Origin: Faucicola mancuniensis
GTDB lineage: Bacteria > Pseudomonadota > Gammaproteobacteria > Pseudomonadales > Moraxellaceae
Direction: 5' to 3'
Length of the DNA stretch: 64,000 nt
NCBI RefSeq assembly: GCF_046523945.1
Contig: NZ_CP171363.1
Span: 558,001 to 622,000 of the forward strand
The notes below the pieces were generated by a model. It searched no databases. It had not been told where the DNA came from and saw nothing but the letters and a program-made list of their open reading frames with translations. Numbering within the stretch: the first letter of the stretch is position 1; each line of letters starts with the position of its first letter. Below, one piece after another: positions 1 to 8,214 of the stretch. The position numbers were made by a program, and so were the translations under genes.

Positions 1-1008
1 CTTAAACTCTTCAAAAATCACGCTGTCCATCTTAGAGCCTGTGTCAATCAAAGCAGTAGAAATAATCGTCAAACTACCGCCTTCTTCCACATTACGAGCC
101 GCCCCAAAAAAGCGTTTTGGACGCTCCAACGCATTGGCGTCAACACCACCTGTCAAAACCTTGCCCGATGACGGAATCACCGTATTATACGCACGAGCCA
201 GACGAGTGATACTGTCAAGCAAAATCACCACATCTTGCTTATGCTCAACCAAGCGTTTTGCCTTTTCAATCACCATTTCAGCCACTTGCACATGGCGAGT
301 TGGCGGTTCGTCAAAGGTTGATGCCACCACTTCGCCACGCACAGTGCGTTGCATTTCGGTCACTTCTTCTGGGCGTTCGTCAATGAGCAAAACAATCAGA
401 TGACATTCTGGGTTATTTTTAGTGATGGATTGGGCGATTGATTGCAAAAGTACGGTTTTACCTGCTTTTGGCGGTGCGACAATGATAGAACGCTGTCCCT
501 TGCCAATCGGTGCGATTAAGTCAATGATACGCCCTGTCAAGTCTTCGGTTGTGCCATTGCCGATTTCTAATTTTAATTGTTCGGTTGGGAAAAGTGGTGT
601 TAAATTTTCAAAAATTAACTTATGGCGAGAGCGGTCTGGCGTGTCAAAGTTGATTTCGTTCACTTTTAACAAAGCAAAATAACGCTCAGAATCTTTGGGC
701 GGACGAATCGTCCCTGCGATAGAGTCGCCTGTTTTTAGGTTAAAACGGCGGATTTGGCTAGGGCTAACATAAATATCGTCAGGACCTGCAAGGTATGAAC
801 CTTCTGATGAACGCAAAAAACCAAAACCATCTGGCAAAATCTCAAGCACGCCATCACCAAAAATCGCTTCGCCGTTTTTGGCATGAGTTTTTAAAATAGC
901 AAAAATGATGTCTTGTTTGCGGTTACGAGCCATGTTTTCAAGTCCCATAGACTCACTGATTTGTATCAGCTCCGCCACAGACTTGCGTTTTAATTCGGTT
1001 AAATTCAT
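1..1008 (-). CDS. rho: Transcription termination factor Rho (3' part cut by window edge)
   Basis: This encodes Rho, the hexameric RNA-dependent ATPase that ends transcription of untranslated RNA. The 336 visible codons begin MNLTELKRKS and run without a stop to the window edge, so the last ~80 residues of a ~420 aa protein are missing. The Rho N-terminal helical domain comes first, then the RNA-binding OB fold (FGDGVLEILPDGFGFLR, then SYLAGPDDIYVSPSQIRRF), then the ATPase core with P-loop APPKAGKT and the Walker B-type stretch VVILLDSITRLARAYN. The ATG at 1008 is the natural start because MNLTELK is the usual Rho N-terminus. trxA lies upstream on the same strand, a pairing also known from Acinetobacter. 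Identity is certain from motif order. Confidence 0.97.
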   Translation of the reverse strand, partial: MNLTELKRKSVAELIQISESMGLENMARNRKQDIIFAILKTHAKNGEAIFGDGVLEILPDGFGFLRSSEGSYLAGPDDIYVSPSQIRRFNLKTGDSIAGTIRPPKDSERYFALLKVNEINFDTPDRSRHKLIFENLTPLFPTEQLKLEIGNGTTEDLTGRIIDLIAPIGKGQRSIIVAPPKAGKTVLLQSIAQSITKNNPECHLIVLLIDERPEEVTEMQRTVRGEVVASTFDEPPTRHVQVAEMVIEKAKRLVEHKQDVVILLDSITRLARAYNTVIPSSGKVLTGGVDANALERPKRFFGAARNVEEGGSLTIISTALIDTGSKMDSVIFEEFK

Positions 1009-1354
1009 AAATATATCGTCATTGATAATATCAGTAACTTTGGGCGTGCCAAATTTTTAGCAACCATTTTTATACAATCATTGACAAATGTTGATAAAAT
1101 TTGACTGCAAAAAATACTTAAGTAAACATTGCCAAAGTCGTTTTACATTGCGGGAAAGTTAGAAATGAACGTTGACACACGCCAACATTCCAAGAAAAGT
1201 ATAATTATAAGAGCTATAATTATTTTGGTATGCACACTATAAAGGCAAAGCCCCAGTTTTGTCAATATTTTTATGGTATTTTTGTAAATTTTTGCCAAAA
1301 AAATAAAAAATCACCGCAAAAAACGGTGATTTTTGTGGATTTAGCAAAAACAAA
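1009..1354. other. Intergenic region between trxA and rho, with AT-rich palindrome
   Basis: This 346 bp stretch has no convincing ORF. It holds the trxA terminator at its right end and an AT-rich perfect palindrome at 1201-1223, with 9 bp arms ataattata/tataattat around agagc. The remainder is presumably the rho promoter and leader on the minus strand; I see no -35/-10 pair strong enough to name. Confidence 0.5.
1306..1334 (-). terminator. Rho-independent terminator of trxA
   Basis: Arms 1306-1316 and 1324-1334 (core tcaccg/cggtga flanked by A/T) form an 11 bp stem with a 7 nt loop. Read on the minus strand it is followed by a T-rich run, 20 bp after the trxA stop. Confidence 0.85.
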
Positions 1355-1678
1355 TTATAAATGTTTGTTGATAAATGCTTGTAGTTGTGGTTTTGGCAAT
1401 GCTCCTGCGACTGCGTCCACTTTTTCGCCACCTTTAAAGATGAAAAGTGCTGGGATACTGCGGATACCAAATTGAGCGGCAAGATTTGGGTTGCTATCCA
1501 CATCAATTTTGACAATGCGGGCTTTACCGTCAAATTCGGTTGATAAATCGTCCAAAATTGGTGCGATAGAACGGCAAGGACCACACCATTGTGCCCAAAA
1601 ATCTACCAAAACAGGGACATCTGATTTTAACACGGCTTGTTCAAAAGTGCCTTCATCGGCGTGAATTACATTTGACAT
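1355..1678 (-). CDS. trxA: Thioredoxin 1
   Basis: This 107 aa protein has the length of a classical cytoplasmic thioredoxin, which reduces disulfides with electrons from thioredoxin reductase. The active site WCGPC lies at residues 31-35 (C32, C35), preceded by DFWAQ, and the conserved cis-proline occurs in the segment IRSIPALF near residue 76. It starts at ATG 1678 behind an AGGAAAA Shine-Dalgarno. A hairpin terminator follows the stop, so it is probably its own unit. dsbC lies 112 bp upstream on the same strand, grouping two thiol-redox genes, although they act in different compartments. Confidence 0.97.
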   Translation of the reverse strand: MSNVIHADEGTFEQAVLKSDVPVLVDFWAQWCGPCRSIAPILDDLSTEFDGKARIVKIDVDSNPNLAAQFGIRSIPALFIFKGGEKVDAVAGALPKPQLQAFINKHL

Positions 1679-1790
1679 AACTATTTTCCTATGGTTGGAT
1701 TAAATTGTGCTTATTAAATTGGGTTTATTGTCAAAATTACCAATAAAGCCTATCAATGATGATATTTTAAAAAACTTATCAATCAAAATT

Positions 1791-2630
1791 TTAGTGGCTT
1801 TGGGTAATGGCTTGTAACAGTTGTTCAGGTGGCAGATAACCGCCGATTTGTTGTCCACTTTCGGTAAAAATCGCAGGTGTGCCATTGATACCTAAGCCCA
1901 CGCCAAGATCGTGCAGACGGCGAACAGGGTTTTCGCACGCTGGGGCATTGACAGGTTCGCCAAGTTTGGCTTGGGTGATGGCTTTTTGGCGGTCAGGACT
2001 ACACCAAATCGCTTCCATGATTGGGAAAGTTTGTTCACTACGAGGCCACGGCAAATAACGCACTTCAATGCCTAGACCGTTGATTTGGTCAATTTCGCTG
2101 TGCAATTTACGGCAATAGCCACAATCAGCGTCTGTAAAGGCATAAATCACGCCTTGGGTTTTGCCTTTGGCAGGAAAGATAATCATGTCTTTTTTGTCAA
2201 TGCTGGCAAGGGTTTGCTTCGTGCCTTCAGCAACCAGTTTTGCCGAAATGTGTTCAGGCTGTGCATCGCCAACTTTGATAATATCGCCTTGTAACACGTA
2301 TTGTCCTGTGTTATCGGTAAAAAATGCGGGCAAACCTTCGGCTTTTACCCAAAACATATTTGGCATACTCGTTGGCGTTACCGACAAAATTTTGGCATTA
2401 ATGCCTGATTTTGCCAAATTATCGCTCAAGGTTTTTTGTAATTTGTCATCATTTTTGGCAGATGTGGCAGACGTGTTTTGAGTTGTGGTTGCTGTTGTGG
2501 TTTTTGACTCAGTCGTAGTTTTGGCATTGCTGTTATCACACGCTGATAAAGCAAAAATACTGGCAAATAATGCGGAAGTTAGGGCTGTTTTTTGCAAATT
2601 TTTACGAATATTTGACATAGATTTTGACAT
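1791..2630 (-). CDS. dsbC: DsbC-family disulfide isomerase, predicted lipoprotein
   Basis: This 279 aa protein matches the DsbC/DsbG family, periplasmic isomerases that reshuffle wrong disulfides and are kept reduced by DsbD. The C-terminal thioredoxin fold carries the CGYC active site at residues 170-173 (FTDADCGYC) and a cis-Pro motif GINGTPAIF. Residues ~63-150 are the N-terminal dimerisation region. The N-terminus is unusual: the hydrophobic segment ends in a lipobox (ALSAC, Cys31) followed by Asp32 and a ~30 residue Thr/Ser/Asn-rich linker. The protein is therefore predicted to be lipid-anchored rather than soluble as in E. coli; an Asp at +2 would favour inner-membrane retention by the Lol rule known from enterobacteria. 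The start at 2630 has a GAGAA ribosome site; MSNIRK four codons in is the alternative. Confidence 0.9.
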   Translation of the reverse strand: MSKSMSNIRKNLQKTALTSALFASIFALSACDNSNAKTTTESKTTTATTTQNTSATSAKNDDKLQKTLSDNLAKSGINAKILSVTPTSMPNMFWVKAEGLPAFFTDNTGQYVLQGDIIKVGDAQPEHISAKLVAEGTKQTLASIDKKDMIIFPAKGKTQGVIYAFTDADCGYCRKLHSEIDQINGLGIEVRYLPWPRSEQTFPIMEAIWCSPDRQKAITQAKLGEPVNAPACENPVRRLHDLGVGLGINGTPAIFTESGQQIGGYLPPEQLLQAITQSH

Positions 2631-2854
2631 AGTGTTCTCAAAATAGCTAAAAGTAAAATGATTAGTATAAGTATAAAACGTTTTTCTTACAAATAATATG
2701 GGTTAATCGTTAAAATTTTACAGATATAATGCAAAAAATGTCATTTAGATACAAATTGTTGCTTGTTTTCTGATGGTAAAATTGTAAACTAGGCTATCTT
2801 TTTACATAGATTCTATTTTTTAGCAACATTTTAGAGCATATTTAGAGAAAGTAT

Positions 2855-3769
2855 ATGGCTGGAGCAAGTTTATTAACGCTAATAGACGATATCAGTGTGA
2901 TTTTAGATGATGTGTCAGTGATGACCAAAGTCGCCGCAAAAAAAACCGTAGGCGTGTTAGGCGATGATTTGGCATTAAATGCCAACCAAGTCACAGGTGT
3001 CAAAGCTGACCGTGAAATTCCTGTGGTGTTGGGCGTTGCCAAAGGTTCGGCGATTAACAAAGTGATTTTAGCACCGTTGGCATTGATTATCAGTGAGATA
3101 TCGCCCACATTGGTGACGATTTTGCTGATGCTTGGCGGTTTGTACTTATGTTTTGAAGGGGCTGAAAAAATTTTACACAAATTTTTGCACTCCAAAGGCG
3201 AAATTGACGAAGAACATCAAGCACACCTAAATGCCAATGCCGATGAAAACATTGATTTGGTCGCTTTTGAAAAAGAAAAAATCAAAGGTGCGGTGCGTAC
3301 GGACTTTATTTTGTCTGCTGAAATTATCGTGATTTCATTAGGCACGTTGGCTGAAACAGCGACTTTGCTTGATAAAGCCTTGGTTTTAACCATGATTTCG
3401 GTGATTATGACTGTTGGTGTGTATGGATTGGTCGCAGGGATTGTTAAATTGGACGATTTGGGACTGCATTTGTTAAACAAATCTGATGATTTTTCCCAAA
3501 AAATGGGCAAGGCGATTTTGGCATTTGCACCGATGTTGATGAAATTTTTGTCAATCGCTGGTACGCTTGCGATGTTTTTGGTGGGTGGCGGTATCATCGC
3601 TCATGGTATTGGTTTTATCCATCATGGTATTGAGCATTTGGGGCAGATTTCTGGTATTTTCTCAAGCCTTACCACCAATATTTTAAATGGTTTGGTCGGT
3701 TTGGTAGCAGGTTTGATTGTCGTGGGTATTGTGACTGCTGTCAATAAAATACGTGGTAAAGCACACTAA
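2855..3769 (+). CDS. yedI: DUF808/YedI family inner-membrane protein
   Basis: This 304 aa protein has the N-terminus typical of the DUF808 (YedI) family: MAGASLLTLIDDISVILDD, then the stretch around VAAKKTVGVLGDDLALNA. Several hydrophobic segments are visible (near residues 70-100, 150-190, 225-255 and 270-300), so it is a polytopic inner-membrane protein. The function of the family is not established. The gene diverges from dsbC, has an AGAAAG-type ribosome site before ATG 2855, and ends in a strong hairpin shared with the convergent rne. It appears monocistronic. Confidence 0.9.
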   Translation: MAGASLLTLIDDISVILDDVSVMTKVAAKKTVGVLGDDLALNANQVTGVKADREIPVVLGVAKGSAINKVILAPLALIISEISPTLVTILLMLGGLYLCFEGAEKILHKFLHSKGEIDEEHQAHLNANADENIDLVAFEKEKIKGAVRTDFILSAEIIVISLGTLAETATLLDKALVLTMISVIMTVGVYGLVAGIVKLDDLGLHLLNKSDDFSQKMGKAILAFAPMLMKFLSIAGTLAMFLVGGGIIAHGIGFIHHGIEHLGQISGIFSSLTTNILNGLVGLVAGLIVVGIVTAVNKIRGKAH

Positions 3770-3795
3770 ATTGTATCCTTTAAAACTATCTCGTT

Positions 3796-3829
3796 AAAAA
3801 GGCGTTTATTTGATGATAAACGCCTTTTT
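3796..3829. terminator. Bidirectional terminator between yedI and rne
   Basis: Arms 3796-3808 and 3817-3829 (core ggcgttta/taaacgcc) make a 13 bp perfect stem with an 8 nt loop. A-runs on the left and T-runs on the right let it end both convergent transcripts. Confidence 0.9.
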
Positions 3830-3844
3830 TAATCCATATAACAA

Positions 3845-6800
3845 CTAACCTTGCGTACTGTCGTTGTTATTGGCTTCGGCATTGGTTTCACTGTCTGCCT
3901 TGGTTTTTTTGACAATCACCGCCGACTCGACTTTTTTACTGGTACGAGTTTTGGTTTTGGCGGGGGCTTTTTCCGCTTTTGGTTTGCGTGTGCGTGGTTT
4001 GGTTACTTTTGGGGTTGCCAAATTTAGCACCATACCGCCAGATGTTGGCATTTTGATTTGCCCTGCGACACTCTCAATCATGTTTTTGTAACTGGCAGGA
4101 CTAGTTTTGCCTTTGGGATGTTCATCTTCGGTTTGGCTCAACGCTTGTGTTAATGCATTTTCTAGCTCTTCAATCGCTTGAGATAGTTCTTGTTGGAGCG
4201 TTTTTGTGTCATTGCCCAGCGTTTCTTTTGCCACGTTGTCTTTTTCCACATAGTTCTGAATACTTTGTTCTATATTTTGTTCAAAGTTTTCATCTTGGTT
4301 TGGCTGTGTGGTGATAGGTGTGGTTGTCGTGGTTTGTGCTTTTAAATAAGCACTCACAAACTGACCTTCACGAATCAAGCGTTCACCTTCTTCGCCCAGT
4401 TTTTCTAGCACAAACGCCCCTGCACTGCCCTTTGGATAGGTTGTTTGGTTTTGGGTGATATTTTGCTCAACTTTTATTGATTTAACAGCTTTATCAATAT
4501 TTTGTCCAACTAATGTTGGCAAAATATCGCTACTTGCTACAATCTGTCCACGTGGGTCATTACTGGCTCGCTGTGTAACAGGTGCAGGGCATGCATCGGT
4601 CTTGCCTGCGGCCGTATGGAACTGTGCATTAGGAGCAATCAAGCTATGATAACTGTCAAGGTTTTCTTGGCTTAAGTTGTGATAGCCATAGTTGCGGAAA
4701 AATTGGTTAAATTCTTCCGTTGCGTCAGCATTTTGCACGTTATCGGACGTTGGTGCAACGCTGTCAAACTGACTAAACTGTGCATGATATGCCGATACCG
4801 CATCGATAAAAGCTTTGGCAACGCCAACTTCGGCAATTTGTGCCTGTGCATCAGTCAGATACTGGGCGATAAATTGTCCAACTGTGCCTGTGATTTTTGG
4901 CAACGCTCCCTTTGATGGTGTATTTGGTACAGTTGCAACTGTGCCAGTTGGTTGCTGAACTTCACAAAACGCACGGTACACTTCTCGTGGGTCGTTTTTG
5001 GCACGTCCTTGCATTGGCACAACGTCTAGCACGATTTTTGGCGTGCTTGGCTCTGCTGCTTGAACTTCCGTTACTGGTGTGGTAACAACAGGCGTATCAG
5101 CGGTGTTATCCGTTGGTACGACTGCTGCGAGCATTTCTGTTTTAGCAGTTTCAATTTCAACATTTTCAACTGTAACATTTTCAACCCTTTCTACAGGCGT
5201 TTCAACAATTTCGCCTTTGCTGTTGTCTAGCGAGATGTGCGTGCTGTTGTTATCAGCTTTCACATTATCATTTTTGTGGACTTGCACTTGTACTTGGTTG
5301 ATGTCCACCGTGTCACTTTTGCTTTCGGTGGGTTGTTTTTGTACTGATTTTTCGGTTTTTACATCAGCCTTGACGATAGGTTCAGCCATTTGTTTGCTAT
5401 CCAATGTTTCATTGGACACGGCATTGGCATTGTCAAAAGTGCCGTCTTTGGCGACCAATGTTTCGTTGCGTTGTTTTTCGCCACGGCTTTCACGGCGTGA
5501 GTTTGGCTCACGTTTTGGTAAACTGTCAGTTTTTGCTGATTTTTCTACATGGGTAGATTTTTCTTTGTCATCATTGTCAAAACGTTTGCCTTTTTTGGTT
5601 AGTTTTGCTTTACGACTGTTACGTTTTGTGCTGTCGGTTTTTTCGGCATTGTCATTATTAAAGTTTTGTGCCGTTTGTGCAGTCGACTGATTGGTTACAC
5701 CTGTTACTTGGTTCGCATTGCTTGGTGCAACGCTTGGCTCGACGATAGGTGCAGTTGGGTATTGGATTTGACCTTGTACCCCCAGACTTTTTGCCCCTGT
5801 ATTGACAATGCTTTCAATGGCAGCTGCCGCATCATGGCTATTAATGCTATGGGTGACTTGGGCTTGCTCGGTTGGGGCAAATAAGTTTGACAACCAAGCG
5901 ACCGCACTTGGCGCAGGTATAGCCACTGCCGTATTTTGTGCGACAGTTTGCGTTTGCTCGGCTTTTGGTTGTGCGACAGGTTGATTGTTTGACTTTTGTT
6001 TATTTTGTGCTTTGTCTTGTGGTTGTGCATTGGCACTGTTTGACCATGTGTTATTTTGGTTTTGATTTACCACACGGTTTTCATTTTCTTCGGTATGCCA
6101 ATCGCTTGTGTCATAACCACGGTCGTTGTATTCTTGTTCTTGGCTTTCGGCAATTCGCTCATAGCTTGATGGGGCGTAGCCGTCCGCATTGTAAGCAATG
6201 TGAAATTCTGGCGACTCTAAGTGAGCGTGTGGTAAAATGGTAATGCGTGTGCCACTTTCTCGCTCCAAATACACCAAACTATCTCGTTTTTCGTTTAACA
6301 AAAACGCCGCAATATCAGTCGGTACGTCTGCTTGGATTTCGCCATGACGTTCTTGTAGGGCTTTTTGCTCAATCTGACGCATGATAGACAACGCAAGCGA
6401 ACGCAAATCACGAATCATACCTGTGCCATGGCAACGTGGGCAAAGATAGCCAGTTGCCTCTTCTAACGATGGACGCAGACGCTGACGGCTCATCTCAAGC
6501 AAGCCAAAACGAGAAATTTCGGCAAATTGGATTCTGGCTCTGTCGTTTTTGGTGGCTTCTTTGATACGGTTTTCTACTTGTTTTTGATGCTCTTCGGTTG
6601 CCATATCAATAAAATCAATGACAATCAAACCGCCCATATCCCGCAACCGCAACTGACGAGCGATTTCGTCCGCCGCCTCAAGATTGGTGTGAAAAGCAGT
6701 TGCCGATACGTCCGCACCTTTGGTAGATTTTGACGAGTTGATATCAATAGACACCATCGCCTCAGTTTGGTCAATCACGATTGAACCGCCACTTGGCAAA

Positions 6801-7639
6801 CGCACCTCACGTTGATACGCCGTTTCAATCTGTTTTTCAATACCAAAACGGCTAAACATCGGCTCATAATCCACATATTTACGTAACTTGCCTAACTGTT
6901 GTGGCATCATGGTTTCAATAAAATGTGCCGCCTCATTATAAGCATACTCATTGTCCACCCACACTTCCACAATATCATCACGCAAATAATCACGCACCGC
7001 ACGAGTAACCACGCTCGCCTCTTGATGGACAAGGCGTGGCGATGGGAAATTTTGATTTTGATATAAAATATTTTGCCAAGTGTTTAACAAATGGTCAAGG
7101 TCGTGCTGTAACTCATCTTTATTTCTGCCAATCCCTGCGGTACGGATAATCACGCTCATCTCTTTTGGCAATTTTAAACTTGCCAATGCCTGTTTCATCT
7201 CTTCACGCAATTTGCCCGAAATTTGACGAGAAATCCCACCACCTTTTGGATTGTTTGGCATTAACACCAAATAACGACCCGCCAGTGAAATATAAGTGGA
7301 CAACGCCGCACCCTTGTTGCCACGCTCTTCTTTTTCCACTTGGATAATCAGCTCATCGCCTTCTTTGATTAACTGCTTGATACTGCCGTTACGCACATCG
7401 CCAGACAGATATTCAGGTGCGATTTCACGAATGGGCAAAAAACCTTGACGAGCCGAGCCATATTCCACAAAAACCGCTTCCAAAGACGGCTCAACACGGG
7501 TTACATGACCCTTATAAATATTGGCTTTTTTCTGCTCACGGGTACGATTTTCTAAGTCAAAATCGTAAAGATGATTGCCATTACAAAGTGCCACACGCAC
7601 TTCTTCGGCATGGGTGGCATTGATTAAAATACGTTTCAT
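3845..7639 (-). CDS. rne: Ribonuclease E
   Basis: RNase E is the 5'-end-sensing endonuclease and scaffold of the RNA degradosome. The start is ATG 7639 (MKRILINATHAEEVRVAL, the family N-terminus) behind AAGGAA; an earlier in-frame ATG ten codons upstream lacks this support. The protein is 1264 aa. The S1 domain lies at ~30-120, the catalytic DNase I-like region includes MVSIDINS and GLIVIDFIDM (metal-binding aspartates), and the Zn-link CPRCHGTG falls near residue 405. After ~residue 520 the sequence becomes long, charged and low-complexity (Gln/Asn/Thr/Val/Glu), as in degradosome-scaffold tails, and ends in a Lys-rich segment. That tail is ~740 aa, longer than the ~530 aa of E. coli. It diverges from rluC, a conserved arrangement. 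Confidence 0.96.
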   Translation of the reverse strand: MKRILINATHAEEVRVALCNGNHLYDFDLENRTREQKKANIYKGHVTRVEPSLEAVFVEYGSARQGFLPIREIAPEYLSGDVRNGSIKQLIKEGDELIIQVEKEERGNKGAALSTYISLAGRYLVLMPNNPKGGGISRQISGKLREEMKQALASLKLPKEMSVIIRTAGIGRNKDELQHDLDHLLNTWQNILYQNQNFPSPRLVHQEASVVTRAVRDYLRDDIVEVWVDNEYAYNEAAHFIETMMPQQLGKLRKYVDYEPMFSRFGIEKQIETAYQREVRLPSGGSIVIDQTEAMVSIDINSSKSTKGADVSATAFHTNLEAADEIARQLRLRDMGGLIVIDFIDMATEEHQKQVENRIKEATKNDRARIQFAEISRFGLLEMSRQRLRPSLEEATGYLCPRCHGTGMIRDLRSLALSIMRQIEQKALQERHGEIQADVPTDIAAFLLNEKRDSLVYLERESGTRITILPHAHLESPEFHIAYNADGYAPSSYERIAESQEQEYNDRGYDTSDWHTEENENRVVNQNQNNTWSNSANAQPQDKAQNKQKSNNQPVAQPKAEQTQTVAQNTAVAIPAPSAVAWLSNLFAPTEQAQVTHSINSHDAAAAIESIVNTGAKSLGVQGQIQYPTAPIVEPSVAPSNANQVTGVTNQSTAQTAQNFNNDNAEKTDSTKRNSRKAKLTKKGKRFDNDDKEKSTHVEKSAKTDSLPKREPNSRRESRGEKQRNETLVAKDGTFDNANAVSNETLDSKQMAEPIVKADVKTEKSVQKQPTESKSDTVDINQVQVQVHKNDNVKADNNSTHISLDNSKGEIVETPVERVENVTVENVEIETAKTEMLAAVVPTDNTADTPVVTTPVTEVQAAEPSTPKIVLDVVPMQGRAKNDPREVYRAFCEVQQPTGTVATVPNTPSKGALPKITGTVGQFIAQYLTDAQAQIAEVGVAKAFIDAVSAYHAQFSQFDSVAPTSDNVQNADATEEFNQFFRNYGYHNLSQENLDSYHSLIAPNAQFHTAAGKTDACPAPVTQRASNDPRGQIVASSDILPTLVGQNIDKAVKSIKVEQNITQNQTTYPKGSAGAFVLEKLGEEGERLIREGQFVSAYLKAQTTTTTPITTQPNQDENFEQNIEQSIQNYVEKDNVAKETLGNDTKTLQQELSQAIEELENALTQALSQTEDEHPKGKTSPASYKNMIESVAGQIKMPTSGGMVLNLATPKVTKPRTRKPKAEKAPAKTKTRTSKKVESAVIVKKTKADSETNAEANNNDSTQG

Positions 7640-8214
7640 GTTAAATTCCTTAACACAAACCATATTCACAGATGAAAAAACATAACAAAAAACGATTTGT
7701 TTAAAAAATACTTTAAAAACAAATACTTATATTTATTAGCAGTGGTAAAATCAGCATTTATCACCCATTAAAAATTGGGGAAACACGCACGGTTCGTCAT
7801 TAAAAAACCTTTATAAGTTTTGTGTGTTACGTTCGTTACTTGTTTAAATAAAAACTTAGCAAAAGATGATTTTTGCCAAAAAAATTGTTGATGTTTTTTG
7901 TTGGGTTGGTTTCGCCCAAATTGCTTATCGGTTCATACGGTTTGTGTTTTTTATGTCAATTTTAAAATAGGGGTTTAAAATATAGTTTTAAACTTTTGTC
8001 AACAAAAACACTTAAGCACAATCATAAAATTTTGTTTACCAACAATATATTATCCATTATGCCAAATAAAAATTTTTTGAGTTAATTTTGTTGCACTTTT
8101 TTTTACATTTTTTTGTGATAAAAATGGCAAATTTTTGCTAAAAAAGATAATTTACGCAAGATAAAATTAACGTGGTAAACTATAACAAATTTTTTCAAAA
8201 ACGGCTATCAAAAA
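7640..8214. other. AT-rich divergent region between rne and rluC (rne leader)
   Basis: This 575 bp stretch carries no convincing ORF. It separates the divergent rne and rluC starts and most likely holds both promoters plus a long rne 5' leader. In E. coli the rne leader folds into hairpins through which RNase E autoregulates; a similar role here is inference. A minus-strand promoter candidate at 7932-7959 would give a leader of ~285 nt. Confidence 0.55.
7932..7959 (-). promoter_or_regulatory. Candidate rne promoter
   Basis: On the minus strand TTGACA (7954-7959) and TATGAA (7932-7937) are separated by 16 bp. The -35 is a perfect consensus and the -10 matches 4 of 6. A second TTGACA lies upstream at 7997-8002 without a good -10. 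Confidence 0.5.

Noticed and set aside
5079..5690. 203-codon plus-strand frame opposite rne
   Set aside because: It is Ser/Val/Leu-rich antisense shadow of the low-complexity rne tail, with no ribosome site or family match.
5890..5900. accgcactt resembling the Haemophilus uptake sequence
   Set aside because: A single copy inside rne coding sequence in a different family; consistent with chance.
3845..7669. RNase E starting at the first in-frame ATG, 7669
   Set aside because: The family N-terminus MKRILINAT and the AAGGAA ribosome site both place the start at 7639.
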